A DNA stretch of 64,000 nt from Aureobasidium sp. EXF-3400 (GCA_024195585.1 SWBL01000204.1:28251-92250); one strand, 5' to 3'; shown: positions 1 to 11,086, counted from the first letter of the stretch. Program-made: numbers and translations. The notes: a model not told the origin generated them from the sequence alone.

Positions 1-1021
1 GGATATCGCCCGGTGCTCCGGGACTTTCGAGGAGCAGAATACGGCCGGACAGCTCATTGCTCAATACGGGAAGGGAACCCACGGATGCTACAGTTGCAGG
101 CAGGACAGGAATCAGTGGCCAGTTTCGAAAGTGAAAGTGGATCGAGCAAAAGTGCCATCTACGATGAGAGTCTTCTAAACTTGAGCCGACCAAAAGCGAA
201 AAAAAGACACGGCGATTCGTTGACAACCCGCCCATGGCGACAATCCGGAGAAATACAGGCTGCTTGGGTACTGGAATATATTTTACCCCAGAAGTGAGAA
301 GTGTCACAAAGCAAAGGCCTGCCCAACGACAAGGGCTCAAGACATGGTGCCCTAGTAATTCTGCGGCAGGAATATTGAAGCGAGCGGCGTGTTTCAACTT
401 GTCCGATCGCGTCTCGTACAACACCGTTCAGTCAGCTGTTGCGGCACGTGAAAGATGCATGCCTGCAGAGTGGTGTTAAAATATTTTAACACAAAACGGT
501 CCCGCACTCCGATTTCGAATTGTATGGGACGCCTCAAAACGCCACAAGGTGGTGTTGACAGAAGCCCTGAACCCGTCGAAGCCTTGAGGAAGACGCTGTT
601 AGCCTGTTGCCCAAGCAAGACGGTCTCAGCGACCGGATTGAATTTTTTTCTTCGCCGAGTCGGAACACCAGCATCCCCTTGTGTTTGTCAGATAAACACG
701 GGGCCGGCTTTCTTTCTACCGTGCCAGTCCCAACATAGACCAGTCCATCAAGGTCTAGAACGACGCATGCTCCTGCGTGCACGCTAGGCGGCAGACTATT
801 CTTGCCTTGCAAAGCAAACTCCTGTTCTTTCTCACATGCTCATCTTCGCCGACGATCGTTGAGTCTCCCATTTACAGCCTCCTTCCTTTTGTCTCTTCTT
901 CGATCGCAGCAGCCACAGTTCGTGTCCAAACCACGCGGCGGTTGCTTCCTCTCTTCAGCCACAATCTCGTGCGACGTCCCTTGAGTAATCGATCAAGGTG
1001 TCAGAGCTCGGGTTTCATTTC
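1..1021. other. Intergenic / 5' region without a supported gene
   Basis: No reading frame here has a recognisable family, a plausible start or the codon pattern of the neighbours. The short open frames overlap each other on both strands. Visible sites are a perfect 20-bp AT-rich palindrome at 473-492, a CACGTG box at 445-450 and pyrimidine-rich tracts from about 830 onward. The pyrimidine tracts are typical of fungal core promoters and 5' leaders and probably serve the gene starting at 1022. Confidence 0.5.
473..492. repeat. Perfect 20-bp palindrome
   Basis: The sequence GTGTTAAAAT followed by its exact reverse complement ATTTTAACAC forms a 20-bp palindrome with no spacer. It lies about 530 bp upstream of the first gene. 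It could be a dimeric transcription-factor site or a chance AT-rich dyad. Confidence 0.6.
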
Positions 1022-3115
1022 ATGGATACCGCAGCGCGAAATTTGCGCGGCATCGTTGAGGATGTTCAGTCACCAAGTGCCGGCTTATTGGATTTCCCCT
1101 CACCTGCAAGCGACCTAGAAATCTACACTCCCGGTGTTGGCTCGTTATCTTTGGCAGCAAACGTGACCTCTAATCCATGGCCGGGTCCCGATGCGTGCTT
1201 GTCTTCTGCAACATCTGCAATCCCTGACACAGCAGTGCTGCAGCCTTCAGTCCTTACGCCAGCTCACGAGTTTGAACAGCCTGGCCTTGGCTTCGACACT
1301 CTTGTCGGCGCTCGAGTAGCACCTGCCCCTACTAGCCCTCCGCCAGTTACTTCCATCAAAGACAGCAGAGACCTTCGTTTACCATCATTCTCGGAACTTG
1401 GAATCGCTGCCCCGCACTCTGAACCAGTTCGTCCACTGCTTGTCCGCAACCCTCATCCTTTTCTTGGCGGCGACGACTCAGCAGCTCTACCCCAAGTCGG
1501 AGCAGGCGCTCTTGGTGAGAACACCAAAATACCTGCCGATCATCACATCGACGATGCTTTGCTCGGACACGTAGACGCGTTCCATCCCGAATCTTCATCT
1601 ACAGTACAACCTAGAGCACCTCTTCACAGTCCGATGCATCACTATGTAACGACGCTTACACCACCTGACGACTCTGGAAGAATAACGTGGGAAGCAATCA
1701 CGCAGTTCGCAACAGGACCCATGACTTCTCCAACGGCTGCAAGCGGTGGTCTAGCTTCTGCTTCTGCTTCTGCTTCAGCCGCATTGGAACCAGATGGATC
1801 GGCAATCCCGAGTATCAACGTACAAGTTTCTACTCCCAAGGAGGAATCACCGCGTCCATGGTTGAAGGACGCCATAACAATCATGCGTGAGTGCTGTCCG
1901 CTGGCGCTCTCACGCGTCACACAATCGAGCTAACCTCAACCTGTGCAGTCAAGAATATTCGCTCAGCGTCCAACGCTTATCAAGACCCAATCAAGGTCCT
2001 TTCGCACGCACTACCATGCCCATCAACCGAGGGCCACGCCTTTCCCACCATCATCAGTTCTCTACACGACGAGACCCCTACATCTCCTACGTGTTGGATC
2101 AATGTTTTCCACGCGCTTCCCGTAAGTACTGCAGAAGCGGCTCCATTGGACGCGCACGCCGGACCTTTGATGCACGCAACACTAAGCGAGTACACACCAA
2201 GTTGTTGCCCAGCGGCGATCGGGGAGATGCACCGACGTCTAGCTTCCATAGATCGCGTGCTAACAAGTGCTACAGGGCAGATTCAATCTGGCAGATCTTC
2301 CCACATCACCTCCCAGCACTCCAGGACCTCCTATCGGCGGGGACGACTACTTTACCAGCAAAGTATTTGACTCGGCCGTACACATACTCGATTATGCCGA
2401 TAACCTGAAATCGCTCCCGCAATCTCCTCGACCTGTAGTACCGCCTTCTTCAGTAGACGTCTCCATCGTTGAACGCTATATCCCGCCTACCAACAAGAAC
2501 GAATTCGCCGACATGTTTACCACCAAGGGCCCGTCATTGTTGGTAGATAGACTGGTCGAGTTGTCGCCAGATAACGGTACACTCATCTTTATATACCCCA
2601 CCAAGCGCGGAGCGCAGACATTCGTCAACGAGTATCTGGGACCCATTCTCGACCCGATACTAAGATCAATGGTCGTTGTCAACGGATTCTCGTCGGACAT
2701 GGGCCAGCAACTGGGCAAAATGGTCGCTGCTGACGAATTGCCTGACCATGATATGATGAAGAGAAAGATCATGTCACTCTGCTCTTCGTTGAGCCAATCA
2801 AGTCCTGGAATGGAACGCTTCCAGAAGCTACCCACGAATTTTGAGCTACTGCTTTCGACCACGGAGGAGGTCATTCTGGATCGCAAAATTTGGTCGCAAG
2901 ACTGGTGGGCTAAGCAGGAGAAGCCACGCATTAGAGAGACCATCTCGCGGTTCTTCCGCAAAGCTAACAGAGCACAGGAAGACCAGACACCTGTCAGTCT
3001 AGTGCACGAAGTCTTGGACGGCGTCGCTCAAAAAGCATACCCAGAAGGAAAGGAAAAACAATCTGGCATTGAAGTCAGTGTGTTTGTCATCTCGAGATCG
3101 AGGTGCGCAAAGTGA
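1022..3115 (+). CDS. Conserved fungal protein of unknown function
   Basis: I do not recognise a named family. The model is join(1022..1886, 1949..2121, 2276..3115), giving 625 aa. Intron 1 (62 nt) starts GTGAGT and has a CTAAC branch point. Intron 2 (154 nt) starts GTAAGT and has GCTAAC before TACAG. All phases agree. The ATG at 1022 (MDTAARNLRG) is the first ATG in frame. The first ~330 residues are low-complexity, rich in Ser, Pro and Ala, with an SASASASA run near residue 245, and are probably disordered. The last ~250 residues look globular. They include a strand-like GTLIFIYPT segment followed by helices, and the protein ends IEVSVFVISRSRCAK. That C-terminal part recalls a Rossmann-type fold, but no SAM or nucleotide motif is clear. 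Existence of the gene is well supported; function is unknown. Confidence 0.75.
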
Positions 3116-3768
3116 TTGGTGGTCTGGATAGTGAGGGACGATGTTCACGTTTTTCTACATTTGCACGCGACGATATCCCTGGAGCATTGCGGGCGAAGAA
3201 CAAGCAAAAGGAGGATGAATTCATTGCATTTATTTGGCGCACCGGACGAGATGGGTGGTAATTCTTGAGCTTCTTGGTCAATGAGCGAAGAAGATTAGAT
3301 GCGGTTCACTCAATCATACACACATGACACGCGAGAATATCCTTTGCCCGTGAACATGGCCAATCTTGCTGACAAGTCGGTGATCGCGTGCGACAGTACA
3401 AGATACAAACAGGTCTTGAGGCCCGTTGATGTGTTGATCAGCAAACCCAGACAAAGCACGCAATTGTCCATGTTTTTGTAAGCATTCTCGGAGCGACCCT
3501 CCGATTGGATGCTCTATGCTCTTTTGCCTTCGCATCTCAAACCGCATCCCCCGCATGAGAGAAGAACCGAGGAAATACATCTTTACATTTCCAAGCAGAC
3601 TCACAGATGACGTGATGAGACGCGATGCACAATGTTTATAAATCAAAGACGTGAGCCTTTGCCGCTCATCCGCTGTCTCGATATATAAAAGGTCTGGTGT
3701 CAGAAGGCAAGTTCGTACATACCACACCCAATACCTATTCAATCAACCACCACATACCCAAATCCAAA
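3116..3768 (+). other. Intergenic region and promoter of the oxidoreductase gene
   Basis: The first ~145 bases hold a 56-codon frame (3094-3261) that is probably chance. The rest contains no coding signal. A TATA element lies at 3681-3690, followed by a CA-rich leader running up to the ATG at 3769. Confidence 0.5.
3681..3690 (+). promoter_or_regulatory. TATA box
   Basis: The sequence ATATATAAAA lies 79 nt before the ATG at 3769. It is followed by a C/A-rich leader typical of fungal genes with strong or inducible transcription. Confidence 0.6.
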
Positions 3769-4632
3769 ATGTCTACCACAACCACAACCACCACAACGAC
3801 GACCACAAATTTCAAATCACAAGACATAGAAATACCAAGAGGTCCTGTTACATCGAAATTGATTTTCTACGCTCCACCACCAGATAACTCCGCACCATGG
3901 AATTACGTGGAACAACCTCCTGAAGGTTTTCCTCAGCGAAACTACACCGAACATCCTTCTGAAGTCAAACTCAACGATATACGCGGCCAAGAGTCTTCCT
4001 TCCAACTAAACACCCAAGGCTTCACCACCGCCAGCAACGTTTCCTCCCAATGCAAAGACTTTACCTCCGACGACCAAATCAAACAAATCTACTATCCAGA
4101 AGTAGAGGCGTTGATTTTGGAGCAGGTTCCAGGCGCCAAAAGAGTCTTTCTGTTTGATCATACGATAAGGAGGGCAGATACGAATGCAAAACGGCAACCA
4201 GTCCACCGCGCCCACGTCGACCAAACCGAGAAATCAGCTCTGCAGCGCGTACACCACCATCTTCCTGACGAAGCTTCTTCACTGCTAAAAGATAGAGTCC
4301 GCATCATAAACATCTGGCGTCCTCTCAATGGCCCCGTAGTTTCTTTCCCTCTGGCCGTTGCGGACAGCAGAAGTGTCTCTGAGGAAGCTGTTGTGGGTAT
4401 TGAACATAGATATCCCGATCGCGTGGGCGAAACGGCAGGGATTCTAGCTCAACAAGAACAGAAATGGTGGTATTGGAGTGGTATGGGGAATGATGAGAGA
4501 TTATTCTTGCAGTGTTTTGATAGTCATGGCACGAAGGCTAGGACACCGCATACTGCGTTTACCGATCCGAGGACTAAGGAAGGCTGGCCTGCGAGGGAGA
4601 GTATTGAGGTCAGGGCTTTGGTGTTTGGATGA
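3769..4632 (+). CDS. CmcJ/AsaB/NvfI-type oxidoreductase (putative non-heme iron hydroxylase)
   Basis: This is a single-exon protein of 287 aa. It resembles the fungal family annotated as 7-alpha-cephem-methoxylase P8 chain / CmcJ / AsaB, putative 2-oxoglutarate-Fe(II) hydroxylases or desaturases often found in secondary-metabolite clusters. Supporting segments are the N-terminal LIFYAPP, the FLFDHTIRR block, an H-x-D pair at about His149/Asp151 inside VHRAHVDQT, and RIINIWRPL, followed by the FDSH and AFTDPRT blocks near the C terminus. The start is the ATG at 3769; the same frame is open upstream but contains no earlier ATG. Residues 3-13 are eleven consecutive threonines. The substrate is unknown. 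No backbone enzyme such as a PKS or NRPS lies nearby, so it is an orphan accessory gene here. A TATA box precedes it. Confidence 0.75.
   Translation: MSTTTTTTTTTTTNFKSQDIEIPRGPVTSKLIFYAPPPDNSAPWNYVEQPPEGFPQRNYTEHPSEVKLNDIRGQESSFQLNTQGFTTASNVSSQCKDFTSDDQIKQIYYPEVEALILEQVPGAKRVFLFDHTIRRADTNAKRQPVHRAHVDQTEKSALQRVHHHLPDEASSLLKDRVRIINIWRPLNGPVVSFPLAVADSRSVSEEAVVGIEHRYPDRVGETAGILAQQEQKWWYWSGMGNDERLFLQCFDSHGTKARTPHTAFTDPRTKEGWPARESIEVRALVFG
3775..3807 (+). repeat. ACN codon run encoding poly-threonine
   Basis: Eleven consecutive ACA/ACC/ACG codons lie just inside the start of the oxidoreductase gene. The run is imperfect, but its length could vary between strains. Confidence 0.7.
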
Positions 4633-4805
4633 TGGCGACGCTAATGATTGGGAGGATTGGTTTGGACACGATATGTGAGACTTTATGAAATGAATCAATC
4701 TTACTTCTTATCTACATTATCTACTTGACATTATCTAGTCTACATCTTGCCATCTACGTCGGCACGTCGTTAGTCGTCTCCTCTATATCCTACGCCTTTT
4801 TGTTC

Positions 4806-6514
4806 TTAATCGCTGCTAGGGGGCTGAGTGTTCTCCAAGATTCCAGCCTGGCCGCGGTACACAGTACCGTCGTAATCGTTTCCATTGGTGGTGTTGGCGA
4901 TGGTCCAGTTGCCGAAGCAAGCATAGTCGTAGTTGCTCAATGCGTACGAACCGTTTTGGCTAGCAACGAACTTGTCCAAAGCACACATACCATCGATACG
5001 TCCCTTGCATGCGCCTCCTCTCAAAGTATCCAGAGGCAAGATACCGTTGTTCAGACGCATGCGGACGAACTTGTGAGTAGCGTTGGAAGGGTTGTAGCCG
5101 TACTGGGTGGGGTAGTACTGGACATGCTCTTTGCTTACAGCAGTGGGGTTGGCCGAGGAGCAGCCGATCACTTCAGTGATAAGGTGGCCACCGAAAGGAG
5201 TCATCTTCGACAGATAGAAGTGGCGGTCAGGGTTAGGAGGGTACTGAGTGAGACTGGGAGCTTCGCGGAAGTAGTCCAAAGACATGGCTGTCATGACACT
5301 GACAATGATATCGTCATGAGTAAAATCGGCGTAGAAGGGGCGGTCGAGAGGGAAGTCTTGAGAGTTGTTGGTGATGCTGCTGTTCACAGAGCTGTTGGAG
5401 ACGGTGATGTATTGGTGTGTAAGACGGGCAAGGAGCTCCTGCACGTAGCCAATACCTTGGGCTCTACCAGTTGGGTTGCCGTAGCTGTAATCATAGTAGT
5501 AAGCAATGTCGAGGGTTTGCTCGAAACCGTCCCACTCGTCTGCGGTGAAGAAGTCACAGAAGTCGGACATTCCGAGGAAGCCAGTCTCTAAAACAGGCAT
5601 TAGATCAGAATCATAACGTACGAATTAATGTACATACCGTAAGCGCAGAGCAGTTGCACGGCATAGGTGTTGTTGTATGTGAACTTGAAATCTGCAGGAG
5701 CGTACTGCTGGAGACGAGTGGTGGCGTTCTTGAGATATCTTGGGATATAGGTGAAGACATCTTGGTCACCAAGGTCGCCAATTCCAGTGAGATCGTCATT
5801 GAAGCATGAGTCGTAGGATGCAAGAGTGTTGTTCTCAGTACCACCTTCAGGAATGACCACAAGGTCGAAGAAGTCACCATCAGTGTAGTTGGTCAGCTTG
5901 GGAACAGGAACCGTCTCGTATGTGGGACCGAAGAAACCCAAGGCCCAGTTGATCTGACTCTCGCGGATACGAGATTGGCTTGTCGTACGAAGGACTGGCT
6001 TGGGTCTGGCTGTGCCGTTGGCGTAGTCAGGGTTGTAGCTGACCTGACCAGCAGAGGCATTGTACAGAATGCGACCATATCTGTTCCAGAAGTCGACACC
6101 CAAGGAGAACTCAGTACGAGCACCGATACCGGTGAGATAACTTTCATTCATCTGATACTTGTAGGAGTTGAGGAAAGACAAGGGGCCAGAGAACGAAGAG
6201 CTGTGGTTGGCCCTGAAGTCAACGAGCTTCTGAGCAAAAGCCTCAGTCAAGACTCCATCATCGGGATAGCTGGTAGGGAAACGTTGTGCATGACGCTGAA
6301 GAGTGTGGGCTTGCTCGGCCTGACAACCAGCAGGAAGACCAAGCCATTGAACGCCAAAAGCGTCAGCAGGGTTGTTCATGTATGTGCTAATCTGACCCCA
6401 ATGCTGAGAGATGAAGTTGATATCAGTGACAAGAGAGTCATTTGCAGCACTGGCAAGTGCGGGAGCAAGTGCACTTGCCAGTACAATGAATGAAGAAAGA
6501 GGAGTTGAATGCAT
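4806..6514 (-). CDS. Secreted histidine acid phosphatase (phytase-like)
   Basis: The model is complement(join(4806..5587, 5638..6514)), giving 552 aa with one 50-nt intron (GTATGT...TTTTAG). It is a branch-2 histidine phosphatase, releasing phosphate from phosphomonoesters, possibly phytate, outside the cell or in the wall. The catalytic RHxxRxP motif is present as RHAQRFP (Arg74, His75). The proton-donor motif is FTHDD (His383-Asp384). The first ~24 residues after the ATG at 6514 form a signal peptide (hydrophobic IVLASALAPALASA). There are many N-x-S/T sequons and several cysteines, as expected of a secreted glycoprotein. A start further upstream in the same frame would need a non-ATG codon, so 6514 is preferred. 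A TATA box lies 61 nt upstream. Substrate preference (acid phosphatase versus 3-phytase) cannot be read from sequence alone. Confidence 0.92.
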
Positions 6515-7166
6515 GCTGGCTGAGAGTGAAGGAGAGGCAGCTTGGTGAAAGCTTGTCAAGACCAGCAGGGCTTGTTATATAGCATAGCGCAGCACATATA
6601 GTTTGGCATCTTAGTTGAAGCCGAGCGAGTCATGTTGTGCATACCGGCCACGCTTTTGAAAAATGTACGCGGCTTGCCGGATCGGAACTTAAGCTCAGTC
6701 GAGGCTCGTGTATGGCGTTCATCTTGTGGAAGTGCGGGACGGGCTATGTGGAAACCCGGAAAATCCAGATATACTTCAAAGGTGTCCAATGCTGATATAC
6801 AGACCCTAATGGCACTGGGCCTTGGAGACGATATGAAGCAGCATGATGGGGGATAATGGCCGAGAAAAGTGGAGGAAGAGAGAGGCACAGACGAGGGTCA
6901 ATGACGTGTGGCCGAAGTTTGTTGCAACTTGTTCGCGCGCATCATCGTGGTCATCAATGCGACAAAGCTGCATGTTTTTAGCTTTCTTGCTTCAATTCGT
7001 TCCAACAGCATTCACACCGACGAGGAAAAGCTAGTCGAGCTTCGCGTTTACTACGAGTACCACTTCCAAATACCATTCAACGAGAACGTGCCTCCACGAA
7101 GAGGCATTCCCGAACAACCAATCAGCGCCCTCGCATTCACGACTTTGCTATCCGCACACATTCACC
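6515..7166. promoter_or_regulatory. Divergent promoter region: acid phosphatase (-) and HBS1 (+)
   Basis: These 652 bp separate two divergently transcribed genes. A TATATAA element on the minus strand (6575-6581) serves the phosphatase. No clear phosphate-response CACGTG box was seen. No coding region is supported here. Confidence 0.5.
6575..6581 (-). promoter_or_regulatory. TATA box of the acid phosphatase gene
   Basis: TATATAA reads on the minus strand 61 nt upstream of the ATG at 6514. TATA boxes are commoner in regulated fungal genes, which fits a phosphate-responsive enzyme. Confidence 0.55.
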
Positions 7167-9953
7167 ATGGCCCATCGCAGAGTAAAAGAGATTGACTACG
7201 ATGAGGATGAATACGATGAATACTACTCGGGCGAGGACGAGTACGGCTATGATGGCGCCGACACTGGAGCAGCCGCAGCAGACACTCAAGAGGACGAATT
7301 AAGCCCCGAGGACAAAGAGCAGATGCGCATCGGTACCGAGAATGTGAGGGCTGCTCTAGGAGACGTCTCCGACTTTGTGACGGATGAGGCCATACAAGAA
7401 GCACTGTGGCACTACTACTACGACGTCGCCAAGTCCGTCACCTACTTGAAGAGTATGCCGAATCCTCAGCCTTCCACAACTCCAAGCTTATGTCCTCTAG
7501 ACCAGAATGCTCCCCAGCAGGCACAGTCCAAGGAGAAGAAACAGAAGCCCGTATCCAAGTTCGATCAAGCTGCTACATCAGCTGCCCAGAAGCCAGTTGA
7601 GATTAAGGGTGCGTCCATGTTTTCTTACACTTCCCTTTCCTTCCTACATAGAGCGCCACCACACATACATCCGAGTTGGACTACCCTGCCAGACACGAGA
7701 CTCGGACGAGACCATGGCCACATTTTCTCCCGGTACACAAGCGAGCACGCTCTGACTGGGCTTGGAACAGTGCCGACCAGCCCACTGCCCCGACCGCATA
7801 CAAATCCCGCCGACCTCTTCAATGGCATACCTTGGTTCAACGTCCCGGAAGAAAGAGTCGGATGTATAGTGTCTGAACAAGTCCGACCACCACTTCGTTT
7901 ACTAGGCGGCACTGGCAAGCCATCAAAGCTGGCTGCTCTGGCCGCTGCAAGGAAAAAGAAAGAAGCCGAACAGAAGGCTGCACAAGAGGGCGGCCAATCC
8001 GAGAAGCCTGCTGGTGTTGCATCGCTCATGGACCGTCTTGGTACAAGGTCCGCTCAGCCTGCAAACCAGGAGAACATCAAGCCTGGAGACGCCACTCAGC
8101 AACCCGAGACTCGCACTTTCCCTATCCGCAAGCGTAAAAGTCCTTCTCCACCACCACCAGTCGAAGATCGCAGACCTGCTGCTCCAGAGCCCACTACGAC
8201 CGAGGTAGCCGAGCCAACTCCTAAGCCCGTCGAACATGTGCGCGCAGGCCCATCAATTTTCGCCAGCACAATGTGTGGTGGCAGCTCTAGAAGGCGTCCT
8301 TCACACCAAGACTCAGCTTTCCTCTCTCAGAATATTCTGCCAGCCATTTATGGCCACGACGCGAACCTTGCTAATACCAATGCCTTCTCAGGTCCGAGCC
8401 CAGATGACATTGTCATGCAAGCCCAGGCAAAAGGTTCGGCGCGGTCGTGAAAAGGTAGAAGAATACAAGCATACTAACTAGTTTGTCAGCCTCGGGCGCA
8501 AAGAAGCAGACTTCTCAACAAAAGGACTCTAAATCTGTCACCAATGGCGTCTCCTCTCTCAGTCTGGAAGAGCCGCAGCAGACCAGTCAGAAGTAGGTTC
8601 AATTGTATGGTTTGTCCTCGTGACTATTGCTCACAGCATCATAGGGTCAAAAGCAAAAACTTGGACGTTCTTGCAGAGCATGCAAAGGCCGGACGCAAGA
8701 ATGCTGCCAGTTTCGTTGTCATTGGACATGTCGACCACGGAAAAAGTACACTCATGGGCCGCTTACTGTACGACCTCAAGGTTGTGGACCAACGCTCGCT
8801 TGACAAATATCGTAAAGAAGCAACGAGTATTGGAAAATCTTCCTTTGCACTGGCGTGGGTCATGGACTCGACCTCCGAGGAGAGAGAACGAGGCGTCACT
8901 GTCGACATTGCTACGAACAATTTCGAAACAGAAAAGACAAAGTTCACCATCCTGGATGCTCCTGGACACAGAGACTTCATCCCCAACATGATCGCTGGAG
9001 CAAGTCAAGCAGACTTTGCCGTTCTCGTTATCGACGCCGGCACTAACAGCTTCGAAGCTGGTCTCAAAGGCCAAACACGAGAGCACGCCCAACTCGTACG
9101 CAGTATGGGTGTCCAGCGCATCATTGTAGCCATCAACAAGATGGACAGCATAAACTGGGCCCAAGAGCGCTTCGAAGAAATTCAACAACAGATCTCCGCC
9201 TTCCTAACCACCACAGGCTTCCAGCAAAAGAACATTGCCTTTATCCCCTGCTCCGGTCTCACTGGCGAAAACGTTGTCACTTCAGCCCCTGAGGCAGCAG
9301 CTTGGTATACCAAGACACCTTCACACCAAACACTCATCCAAGCCCTCGAAGCCCACGAACCTACAAAAGCAGCTTTGTCATCTCCCTTCCGTCTCCCCAT
9401 CTCAGACATCTTCCGCGGCGGTGTCCAAAACCCTCTATCCATTTCCGGCCGCATCGAAGCCGGCACCTGTCAAGTAGGCGACTCTCTAATCGCCATGCCC
9501 GCCAACGAATCCTGCAGCATCAAAGGCATCGAAGTGGACAACGCCGCAGCAGACTGGGCAGTCGCGGGCCAAATCGTAACTTTGCACTTGACAGAAATCG
9601 ACCCTGTGCATTTGCGCATTGCGGATTTGCTCTGTGATGCCAGAAAACCTGTTGCTAACATCAAGAGCTTCACAACAAAGATTCTCGCGTTTGAACATGT
9701 GTTGCCCATGACTGTTGATGTGCATAGAGGACGTATGCATGTTCCTGGCCGCATCAGCAGTATGGTGTGTGTATTGGACAAAAGCACTGGCAACATTACG
9801 AAGAAGAAACCGAGGGTTGTGCAGCCGGGGAGTGTGGCTAGAGTCAAGGTGGAACTCGATACCGCGGTGCCGCTGGAGGTGCCTGGCAGGATTGTGCTGA
9901 GATCAGGCGGTAATACTGTTGCTGCTGGGTTGTTGGAGGAAGTGCATGCATAG
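7167..9953 (+). CDS. HBS1: Hbs1 (possibly Hbs1/Ski7 dual gene), ribosome-rescue GTPase
   Basis: The proposed model is join(7167..7608, 7771..8433, 8490..8592, 8645..9953), giving 838 aa. Hbs1 with Dom34/Pelota splits stalled ribosomes in no-go and non-stop decay. Residues ~1-90 match the acidic HBS1 N-terminal domain (DEYDEYYSGEDEYGYDG, then ALWHYYYDVAKSVTYLKS). A linker follows with the conserved IPWFNVPEER block and the PSKLAALAAARKKK segment. The eEF1A-like GTPase starts near residue 404, with G1 GHVDHGKS (430-437), DAPGH (507-511) and NKMD (567-570), followed by two beta-barrel domains. The exon 2 start is the least certain point. 7771 is chosen for its CTGAC branch point and frame, and 7693 also keeps frame. 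Intron 2 has a weak donor (GTTCGG) but a perfect TACTAAC. Intron 1 has no in-frame stop, and an in-frame TGA (8448-8450) lies inside intron 2, so splice choice could yield a product without the GTPase domain. Confidence 0.9.
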
Positions 9954-11086
9954 ATGTCAAAACCGAGGTTGTGTTCAGATGTTAGACATACATTTGAGAT
10001 GATAAAAGAATCTACACCAAAAACTCCTCGAAAAAGGATACTCTCTTGGTTAACAGCCCAACCATTCAGCACACTGTACGTAGGTAGTCGCCTTTCTCTT
10101 TCGTCCATTCTCTGCATCAAACATGCGAACCATGTAGTCGTTTACTTCGCCAATGGTATCTAACGCCTTTTGCGATATCTCGACACCAATTTTCACCCAA
10201 CTGCGATCTGCCTTGGGTTGTAGAAGCCATACAAGAATCCTCTGTCTACCACTGGATACATCTTCTTTTCCTCCACCCTTGGTGTGATGTAAAGCAGACG
10301 AGTAACAAATCCAATATCGTCGTAGCTCCAAGTGATTGCCTGCATGTATGGTTTTAGCATTTTTGAGTGGCTGCTGAAACATATTCATTGCATTCAAGAC
10401 GATAATGGGATCCTTGTTGCTCAACAAGGCGTATATAATGTGTGCTCTGATCTATACTATAGACTACCTAGGATGGTACACCCGTCGCCATTTCTGATTT
10501 TGATCTGTGTAACTGATACCGAGCTCTTGCAGTTGCGGTGTTGCTACACTCCCTTCCTTCCTGAGACTTATCACAGTGTAGCTGCAGAAATATACAAAAC
10601 TTTTGGAAGGAATGCGGAACTCCACAGAGATGTTGCGAGCTCTCTCGATGGCCAGAATCATATCTAGAACACAATTGTGCATTTCGATAGCTTACAACTT
10701 GATGTCCCTTGTGCCTCCGGATGATGAAGGGTCAATCGCGAGATTGTGACAGTCCTCAGCACACAGGGAGGTTCGTGGGAAACTCTTTTCCCATGAACAT
10801 ACAATACATCCTCACATTCGAAACTGGTGGGAGGTAGTGTCAGGGCGATATCACATTTGGAGAGACTGTTCATTGAGAATCATGTTATCGTTTCATGTCG
10901 TTGCAAGCAGTCTATTTTGATCCGCGATGCCCCGTCCAGGCCCTTTGAACCGCCCCTTCCACTTTTTTGAAACGCCTATTTATGCTTCTGCCTGATACAA
11001 ATGCCATCTAAAAGAAACCCGAGAAGCGAAAAAAAAAAAACAACTTTAATGATGTGCTTCTCCCTATGCGTGTAGGCCAGTGTCAT
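9954..11086. other. Intergenic region with a decayed repeat/gene relic
   Basis: These 1.1 kb lie between the convergent HBS1 and PARP-E2 genes. Positions 10555-10771 belong to a dispersed element that recurs near 20.4 kb. A 125-codon minus-strand frame (10050-10427) has protein-like composition (SWVKIGVEISQKALDTIGEVND), but I find no continuous gene model or family. It may be part of a degraded gene. A poly(A) tract lies near 11030. Confidence 0.45.
10555..10771 (-). repeat. Diverged copy E2 of a ~220-bp partly palindromic element
   Basis: Read on the minus strand, this stretch is colinear with 20351-20575 read on the plus strand. Matching blocks in order are CCTCCCYGTGTGCTG, a GTCACA block, AAGCTATCGAAATGCA, a CTCTGTGGA block and GCTACACTGTG, with diverged sequence between them. 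Read on its plus strand, the frame SVAAEIYKTFGRN matches SVAIEMHNTFKKN of the other copy. The element may therefore derive from a coding sequence. Stops and frame changes indicate decay. Confidence 0.6.

Noticed and set aside
3094..3261. A 56-codon frame overlapping the 3' end of the first gene that could be joined by a 29- or 110-nt intron
   Set aside because: The main frame ends naturally with a strand-like tail. A 29-nt intron is too short, and the 110-nt option would remove protein-like sequence, so a chance open frame is likelier.
4725..5591. 288-codon plus-strand frame opposite the acid phosphatase
   Set aside because: It is the antisense shadow of a well-supported phosphatase exon and has no family signal.
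3769..6514. A secondary-metabolite gene cluster
   Set aside because: Only one family often found in clusters is present, with no PKS, NRPS, terpene synthase, transporter or regulator nearby.
8455..8489. Stronger GTAGAA donor at 8455 for HBS1 intron 2
   Set aside because: It would leave a 35-nt intron with only ~20 nt to the branch point, below usual fungal limits, and it lies after the in-frame TGA. The 8434 donor keeps full-length Hbs1.
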